Shown: one piece after another, positions 1 to 3,448 of the stretch
Layout of the letters: every line of letters begins with the position of its first letter
Numbering within the stretch: position 1 is the first letter of the stretch
NCBI GenBank assembly: GCA_015661585.1
Contig: DQVU01000237.1
Coordinates: 1 to 6,367 of the forward strand
Length of the DNA stretch: 6,367 nt
Source: Methanothermococcus okinawensis
Lineage (GTDB): Archaea > AGJL01 > Methanococci > Methanococcales > Methanococcaceae
Direction: 5' to 3'
Notes under the pieces: model-generated
Told to the model about the DNA's origin: nothing
Database searches by the model: none
What the model saw: the letters and a program-made list of their open reading frames with translations, nothing else
Made by a program: the position numbers and the translations under genes

Positions 1-239
1 CTGTCCATCATCGCCATACCTCCAATGGGGAGGAGGAGTATCTTATCTATATATACCCCGTACTTTTTAGCGATGTAGGAGTGTGCCAACTCATGCACCA
101 CCACAGAGGCAAAGAGGAATATATAGAGGATGAGACCATCTAAGCCCCAGAAGTAATATACAAGTAGGAGAAGTAGTATAAAGGTTATATGGAGTTCTAT
201 GGGAATACCTAAGATCTTAACTATTCTAAATGAGAGCAT
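1..239 (-). CDS. Site-2 protease family (M50) membrane zinc metalloprotease, N-terminal part
   Basis: Only the first 79 codons are in the window; the gene runs off the left edge. The product begins MLSFRIVKILGIPIELHITF, then a run of five leucines opens a first membrane segment (about residues 18-31). A second hydrophobic stretch (about 36-48) leads into HELAHS, whose H49-E50-x-x-H53 is the HExxH zinc-binding catalytic motif of M50 proteases. KILLLPIGGMAMMD follows, as expected in archaeal site-2 proteases; I recall a very similar N-terminus in the structurally solved Methanocaldococcus jannaschii enzyme. This family cleaves membrane-spanning segments of other proteins inside the lipid bilayer. 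The third zinc ligand (an NPDG-type motif) should lie beyond the edge and cannot be checked. The ATG at 239-237 follows the PP-loop gene's stop by 10 bases, so the two are probably one operon. The family call is strong; the natural substrate is unknown. Confidence 0.93.
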   Translation of the reverse strand, partial: MLSFRIVKILGIPIELHITFILLLLLVYYFWGLDGLILYIFLFASVVVHELAHSYIAKKYGVYIDKILLLPIGGMAMMD

Positions 240-242
240 AAT

Positions 243-248
243 ACCTCC
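243..248 (-). promoter_or_regulatory. Ribosome binding site of the site-2 protease gene
   Basis: GGAGGT read on the minus strand is a full match to the archaeal 16S anti-Shine-Dalgarno end. It starts one base after the TGA stop of the upstream PP-loop gene and lies three bases before the ATG at 239. This tight packing supports translation of both genes from one messenger and fixes the protease start. Confidence 0.8.
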
Positions 249-249
249 T

Positions 250-1170
250 TCAACGTTTTATATCTAATCCCCTTCTTTTTAACTCTTCGTATATCTCCTC
301 CGGCACCTCTGGACACTTCAACAACTGGAGAGCCCTATCCCTATCTATCAACCCATACCTAACCATTGCACAGATCCTCCTGAACTCAAAACTGTAGCCG
401 TACTTCTTATAAAACTCCCTTATTGCAGGTGCCAAGACTAAACAGTTTGTAGTGTACCCTCCCAACTTGGGATCCTTCCAGGGAAGTTCCTTCAGGATAT
501 TACGCCTCACCTCCTCTGTTAGTTTATAACCTGCCAGTAATCTTACAACAGTTACCCCTCCCTCCATTCTCTTAAGGGAGGATGTTCCAAAGGGCAACTC
601 GTGGCCAGTGACTATTACGTCTATATTTAGTATCTTTGCAACCCTCCATACCTCCCTCATTATATACTCAGAGCACCTCCTACAGGGAGATTCTCCCCTT
701 GAGATGGTGTTTTTAAACAGTTCTGTGAAGTCCCTATTTAGAACCATCCAATCTACATTTAGATATCTTGTAATATTACGGCAGTTTTCTATAGCCTCAT
801 CTGAGATATACTTGTTATCCACTGTAACACATAGAGGATTTACCTTGAACTCTTTAACTAAGAGGTAGAGTGCTACTGTACTGTCCTTCCCTCCAGAGAG
901 TGCCATTATACAGTGATATTTATTTTTCTTCTTTTTTGTATTTTTTAATGTTTCTTCTATCTCTTTCTTCATCTTCTCTGGATCCCTGGGGTATTTGATG
1001 GAGTAGTAGCACTCCATACAGATGTTTTTTCCCTGGTAGTTTATTATCTTGGAGGTTTTACTGGTGTTGAGGCAGATCTCGCATTTTAATTCTTCTTTTT
1101 TAGTGGGGTTTTGATGATTTTTATATACTGTGAGGTAGAATAGTAATAGATGTATTAAGGGTGTTGGCAA
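250..1170 (-). CDS. PP-loop (N-type) ATP pyrophosphatase with N-terminal Cys4 zinc-finger-like motif
   Basis: The protein has 306 residues if started at the TTG at 1170. Visible elements: a Cys4 motif CEIC (30-33) and CMEC (51-54), probably a zinc ribbon; the PP-loop SGGKDS (92-97), which binds ATP pyrophosphate; PCRRC (162-166); TGHE (188-191); and further cysteines at 243 (in YTTNC), 267 and 286. PP-loop enzymes adenylate a substrate before thiolation, amidation or similar chemistry. An N-terminal Cys4 motif followed by SGGKDS and a PCxxC motif recalls tRNA 2-thiolation enzymes of the TtuA/Ncs6 group, but the C-terminal half differs, so neither substrate nor subfamily is assigned. Start: a GTG at 1179 is in frame but lies inside the Shine-Dalgarno match AGGTGAT (1181-1175), which suits the TTG at 1170. 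No other ATG, GTG or TTG precedes the cysteine motif. The N-terminal 20 residues are oddly hydrophobic (LIHLLLFYLTVY). The site-2 protease gene follows after 10 bases. Confidence 0.88.
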   Translation of the reverse strand: MPTPLIHLLLFYLTVYKNHQNPTKKEELKCEICLNTSKTSKIINYQGKNICMECYYSIKYPRDPEKMKKEIEETLKNTKKKKNKYHCIMALSGGKDSTVALYLLVKEFKVNPLCVTVDNKYISDEAIENCRNITRYLNVDWMVLNRDFTELFKNTISRGESPCRRCSEYIMREVWRVAKILNIDVIVTGHELPFGTSSLKRMEGGVTVVRLLAGYKLTEEVRRNILKELPWKDPKLGGYTTNCLVLAPAIREFYKKYGYSFEFRRICAMVRYGLIDRDRALQLLKCPEVPEEIYEELKRRGLDIKR

Positions 1171-1181
1171 GGTGATCACCT
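1170..1181. promoter_or_regulatory. 12-bp perfect palindrome containing the ribosome binding site of the PP-loop gene
   Basis: AGGTGATCACCT equals its own reverse complement. On the minus strand its first half is a strong Shine-Dalgarno sequence (AGGTGAT, 1181-1175) four bases ahead of the TTG at 1170. The symmetry could be chance, since it arises when GGTGAT is followed by CACC, or it could serve as an operator or RNA hairpin at the translation start. The Shine-Dalgarno reading is well supported; the operator reading is speculative. Confidence 0.5.
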
Positions 1182-1202
1182 GGTGTGAAAGAGTTTTAAA
1201 AA

Positions 1203-1209
1203 TTTTATA
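1203..1209 (-). promoter_or_regulatory. Candidate TATA box for the PP-loop / site-2 protease operon
   Basis: TATAAAA on the minus strand lies about 33 bases before the TTG at 1170. Archaeal transcription usually begins about 25 bases downstream of the TATA box, here near 1182, which would give a very short leader just containing the Shine-Dalgarno sequence. The spacer is A+T-rich, so chance matches are common. The same A/T tract may also act on the plus strand for the divergent TPR remnant. Confidence 0.4.
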
Positions 1210-1228
1210 GGGGGTGGGATTATCAATA

Positions 1229-1686
1229 ATGATAAGTGGTTAATAGCATTGGGAATATTGGGGGCGTTATTTATATTTTTATATTTTAATGAAGACGATT
1301 TTTATAAGTTATCTACTGAAGAGGCTATATTAGAAAATTTGGATTAAAGGAGATGTTCCTATCAGAGATAGGGATGATAATACAGTAGAGAAATGGATCA
1401 ATAAAGGAAAAGCTCTGAATAAGGAGGGAAGATATTTAGAGGCAAAATAGAATATTATGATAAAGTATTAGAGATAAATCCGAGATGTAAAGAAGCATGG
1501 AATAATAAAGGGATTGCCCTTAGTAGGTTAGGAAGGTATGAAGAAGCAATAGAGTGTTATGATAGGGCGTTGGAGATAGATCCGAAAAACTCTCTTACAT
1601 GGTACAATAAAGGAGTAGCCCTTCAAAGACTAGGAAGATACTCCGAAGCCCAGGAGTGTTTCAACATGGCAGAGAGATTAAAGTAA
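1229..1686 (+). pseudogene. Decayed tetratricopeptide-repeat (TPR) protein with N-terminal membrane segment
   Basis: Joining reading frames gives a coherent protein of about 150 residues. An ATG at 1229 follows a GGTG-type ribosome binding site (1213-1216), but its frame stops after four codons; one missing base would connect it to a membrane segment (1237-1344) reading WLIALGILGALFIFLYF, which ends at TAA (1345). The next frame carries the first TPR (KWINKGKALNKEGRYLEA) and hits TAG at 1448. A two-base surplus near 1444-1447 (or loss of one base) shifts the frame again into EYYDKVLEINP and two further TPR units of 34-residue period: KEAWNNKGIALSRLGRYEEA with IECYDRALEIDPKN, then SLTWYNKGVALQRLGRYSEA. 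The end is TAA at 1684-1686. TPRs are helical pairs that scaffold protein-protein contacts. With at least two, probably three, frame breaks, this is read as a recently decayed gene. Sequencing error at A-runs is the alternative, since both internal breaks lie near four-A tracts. Confidence 0.82.
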
Positions 1687-1722
1687 AGAATAATAATTAA
1701 AAGATTAAAAGAATAATAATTA
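1685..1722. repeat. Short A+T-rich direct repeat (15 bases, two copies)
   Basis: AAAGAATAATAATTA occurs at 1685-1699 and again at 1708-1722, a period of 23 bases. The first copy overlaps the stop codon of the TPR remnant. It is low-complexity sequence and may simply reflect slippage or local duplication. Confidence 0.5.
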
Positions 1723-1748
1723 GCAAATAAAAAGAAAAATTAACAGAG

Positions 1749-1776
1749 ATCCTATCATTTCCCTATTGTATAGGAT
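1749..1776. other. Inverted repeat with two alternative stems
   Basis: ATCCTAT (1749-1755) and ATAGGAT (1770-1776) form a perfect 7-base inverted repeat around a 14-base loop. The loop itself contains CCTAT (1762-1766), which can pair instead with ATAGG (1770-1774) across three bases. The two stems exclude each other. Both are weak for a thermophile, so no function is claimed. The sequence TTGTATAGG here also lies about 25 bases ahead of the repeat at 1797 and could act as its TATA box. Confidence 0.3.
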
Positions 1777-1796
1777 AATTTAAGTGTAAAGATAGC

Positions 1797-1856
1797 ATAA
1801 CTCTTAATTCACTAGTCTATACTAAGTACTGAAGAGGAGTAGAACAAGATTTTTGT
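1797..1856 (+). repeat. Diverged non-coding repeat, copy 1 (possible small RNA gene)
   Basis: This stretch aligns by eye with the minus strand of 3100-3155 from ATAAC at one end to AAGATTT-TGT at the other. The best core is CTATACTAAGTACTGAAG (1817-1834) against CTACACTGAGTACTGGAG, 15 of 18 identical, with all three differences transitions. No open reading frame explains the similarity. T-tracts begin in the last bases and continue to 1880. I do not recognise the element. It could be a small RNA gene ending in a U-rich terminator, a shared 3' element, or part of a decayed mobile sequence. Confidence 0.5.
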
Positions 1857-1880
1857 TTTTAAAATTTTTATTCTATTTTT
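1850..1880 (+). terminator. U-rich terminator region, plus strand
   Basis: Four runs of five T (1850-1854, 1856-1860, 1865-1869, 1876-1880) lie on the plus strand downstream of the TPR remnant and of repeat copy 1. Archaeal intrinsic termination works on clustered oligo-T without a strict hairpin, so this would end plus-strand transcripts before they run into the convergent DUF1786 gene. Confidence 0.5.
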
Positions 1881-1918
1881 ATAGTTTAAAAAATTATATT
1901 CATAACTATAATTTTTTT

Positions 1919-1937
1919 AATAAAAAATCAAAAAATC
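1919..1937 (-). terminator. U-rich terminator of the DUF1786 gene
   Basis: Read on the minus strand, two T6 runs (1935-1930 and 1927-1922) follow directly on the TGA stop at 1940-1938. This is the typical archaeal arrangement of an oligo-U terminator just past the stop codon. Confidence 0.6.
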
Positions 1938-2957
1938 TCAAAACCCTAACCTCTTCCTATTATACCCAAAAGCTCTCAACAACCCCACACACCCTGTGAT
2001 CATCACATCTCCACCTGGATAGGCGTACCTTCCATACCTTTTAAACATCTCCCTATTTGGCCCTGTAATCAGCACTTCCTGAGGCTCGATCCCCTCTAAC
2101 ACTACAGCACCATGTCCCCCATCTTCATATATATCCTCGTTTCTCAAGGTGCCCTCTGCAAGTCTATCAACGATATCCTTCAACTTCTCAGGTGTGAGCA
2201 TCCCAGTATGATGTTCAAATATACCTCTTATCATCCCATCTTTCATGGAAACCCCTAAGGTATGGCCGTTGCCAATATCTAAACCTATAAATTCCTCTAT
2301 CCCCTCCTCCATGGCATAATCCAATATACCACAGATGGAGGCTATCTTACTGTCCATCACAAACCCCCTATAGTTGTTCTCCTTCAAGGTTTCCAGTATA
2401 CTGTTAAACCTGGAAAATATACCTTCCTCCTCCACTATTATATACTCCAATGGGTTAGAGGTCCTCCTAAGTTGTTCCCTGAAGTAGTTGAACCTTGTAA
2501 TTCTATCACTTTGTCCCTTAACAAACCCATGATCCTGACATGCAACAGCAACTACATCTGGCTTAAATTCTACCCCTATCTCCCCAAATATCTTTTTAAA
2601 TATCTCAAAATCTAAATCTCCAACTATTACATCTGGATGATCTACTCTATCCCTCAGTATTATTCCCCTCCTTGCCACCTCCTCTAAGTCGTCCCTAACA
2701 GTCCTTGCACATCTTTTAGTCATTATAACCTTATATCCTTTCTCTATATGTTGAAATATAGCTCTATTAACAGGACCTCCACCCATTACTTTACCGTCTA
2801 TCTTTAGGTCTTTCTCCATCTTCAAGATCTTATCAGCAACTATCCTCGTAGGTGATGGAAGTATCAACTTTATAGCGTTCTCAATATTATCCCTCTCTAT
2901 ATTCAAGTAGAGAATATCCTGAGTACCTTTACCGATGTCTATACACATTATATCCAT
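1938..2957 (-). CDS. DUF1786 family protein (actin/Hsp70-like ATPase fold suspected)
   Basis: The product has 339 residues, function unknown. It opens MDIMCIDIGKGTQDIL: DIGKGTQD (7-14) resembles the phosphate-1 loop of actin/Hsp70/sugar-kinase ATPases, and LDIGNGHT (226-233) resembles the phosphate-2 loop. Other conserved-looking motifs are LPSPT (33-37), MGGGPVN (58-64), CQDHG (140-144), ITGPN (297-301) and GGDVMITGCVGLLRA near the C-terminus. These match my memory of Pfam DUF1786, an archaeal and bacterial family sometimes labelled a putative pyruvate formate-lyase activating enzyme; no radical-SAM CxxxCxxC motif is present, so that label looks unsafe. There is no signal peptide or membrane segment, so it is probably cytoplasmic. 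Start: an in-frame GTG at 2966 lies within AGGTGA (2969-2964), a Shine-Dalgarno sequence five bases from the ATG at 2957, which is chosen. It appears to have its own promoter and terminator, so it is probably monocistronic. Confidence 0.85.
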   Translation of the reverse strand: MDIMCIDIGKGTQDILYLNIERDNIENAIKLILPSPTRIVADKILKMEKDLKIDGKVMGGGPVNRAIFQHIEKGYKVIMTKRCARTVRDDLEEVARRGIILRDRVDHPDVIVGDLDFEIFKKIFGEIGVEFKPDVVAVACQDHGFVKGQSDRITRFNYFREQLRRTSNPLEYIIVEEEGIFSRFNSILETLKENNYRGFVMDSKIASICGILDYAMEEGIEEFIGLDIGNGHTLGVSMKDGMIRGIFEHHTGMLTPEKLKDIVDRLAEGTLRNEDIYEDGGHGAVVLEGIEPQEVLITGPNREMFKRYGRYAYPGGDVMITGCVGLLRAFGYNRKRLGF

Positions 2958-2963
2958 AGATTT

Positions 2964-2969
2964 CACCTA
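2964..2969 (-). promoter_or_regulatory. Ribosome binding site that decides the DUF1786 start
   Basis: AGGTGA on the minus strand sits five bases before the ATG at 2957. The GTG at 2966 is part of this site, so calling the start there would extend the protein falsely by three residues (MKS). Confidence 0.75.
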
Positions 2970-2987
2970 TTTGTTATTATAATAATA

Positions 2988-2995
2988 TTATATAG
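2988..2995 (-). promoter_or_regulatory. Candidate TATA box of the DUF1786 gene
   Basis: CTATATAA on the minus strand is centred about 25 bases before the ribosome binding site at 2969-2964, which would give a leader of roughly ten bases. Position and sequence fit an archaeal promoter. The whole spacer is A+T-rich, which limits confidence. Confidence 0.5.
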
Positions 2996-3054
2996 TCAAG
3001 AACATAACTTTTTAAACTATAATAAAAAGATAATTAGGGTAAAATAGAAAAATT

Positions 3055-3095
3055 AAAAAAACAATAAAAAGTGTAAAAAAACTCTTAAGAAAAAA
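3055..3095 (-). terminator. U-rich terminator region, minus strand, after repeat copy 2
   Basis: On the minus strand, T6 (3095-3090), T7 (3081-3075), T5 (3070-3066) and T7 (3061-3055) follow immediately after the repeat at 3155-3100. Clustered oligo-T of this kind is a strong candidate archaeal intrinsic terminator, and it sits upstream of the DUF1786 promoter, which it would insulate from smc read-through. Confidence 0.5.
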
Positions 3096-3099
3096 TTTG

Positions 3100-3155
3100 A
3101 CAGAAATCTTACCTACTACTCCAGTACTCAGTGTAGTCCAGGGAATAAAGGTTAT
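3100..3155 (-). repeat. Diverged non-coding repeat, copy 2 (possible small RNA gene)
   Basis: Read on the minus strand this aligns with 1797-1856 of the plus strand over its whole length, with a gap of about three bases and one single-base gap. The 18-base core is at 3136-3119. It is the only island of mixed base composition in the spacer. A small inverted repeat, ACTAC with GTAGT around a 13-base loop, lies in the core but is not conserved in copy 1, so a shared fold is not shown. No open reading frame covers it. Confidence 0.5.
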
Positions 3156-3413
3156 ATTTTACTTTTTCATTTGTATTTATTCTTTATTTAGGTGTTTTTA
3201 AGATTTTTTTATTTAAATTATTTTCTTTTTATTATTAATTTTTATTTACAGTCTTCGATGGTTGTTGTTAATTTAAAAAGTTTGTTTGTTACTATAATTT
3301 TAATATAGTGATAAATAAAAACCATTTAAAAATTAAAAATGATTATAAGTTAAAATTTTATGTGCTTGGCTATAATTTCATAATTACTTGATTGGAATAA
3401 GATTTATTTATTT

Positions 3414-3448
3414 GGAGGTAAAACCTTTTGGATCCTTTTTATACCTCC
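3414..3448. other. Inverted repeat spanning the smc stop codon
   Basis: GGAGGTA (3414-3420) is complementary to TACCTCC (3442-3448) across 21 bases, and adjoining A and T runs could lengthen the stem. The right arm lies in the last codons of smc and the stop TAA (3441-3439) is in the loop side. It could form a hairpin in the 3' end of the smc messenger, aiding stability or termination, or it may be a chance result of the GAGG-rich end of the gene. Confidence 0.35.

Larger units (their letters stand above)
2996..3438. other. A+T-rich spacer between smc and the DUF1786 gene
   Basis: No credible protein gene was found on either strand. The stretch is very A+T-rich except for an island of mixed composition at about 3100-3155, which is repeat copy 2. 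Long A-runs on the plus strand (3055-3061, 3066-3070, 3075-3081, 3090-3095) are T-runs on the minus strand and could terminate leftward transcription from smc or from the repeat. The right half (3156-3413) shows nothing I can name. Confidence 0.6.

Noticed and set aside
608..868. Plus-strand open frame of 86 codons opposite the PP-loop gene
   Set aside because: It lies wholly antisense to a well-supported gene with recognisable motifs, and its product has no domain or composition typical of a real protein.
1121..1127. TATATAA on the minus strand as a promoter for the PP-loop gene
   Set aside because: It lies inside the reading frame, and transcription starting about 25 bases downstream would leave no start codon before the Cys4 motif.
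1797..3155. The flanking inverted repeats as ends of an intact transposon carrying DUF1786
   Set aside because: No transposase, no target-site duplication was seen, the repeats are diverged, and DUF1786 looks like an ordinary chromosomal gene. Kept only as one possible origin of the repeats.
3258..3308. Tiny plus-strand frame MVVVNLKSLFVTIILI
   Set aside because: Sixteen residues, no ribosome binding site, and random A+T-rich composition in the smc spacer.
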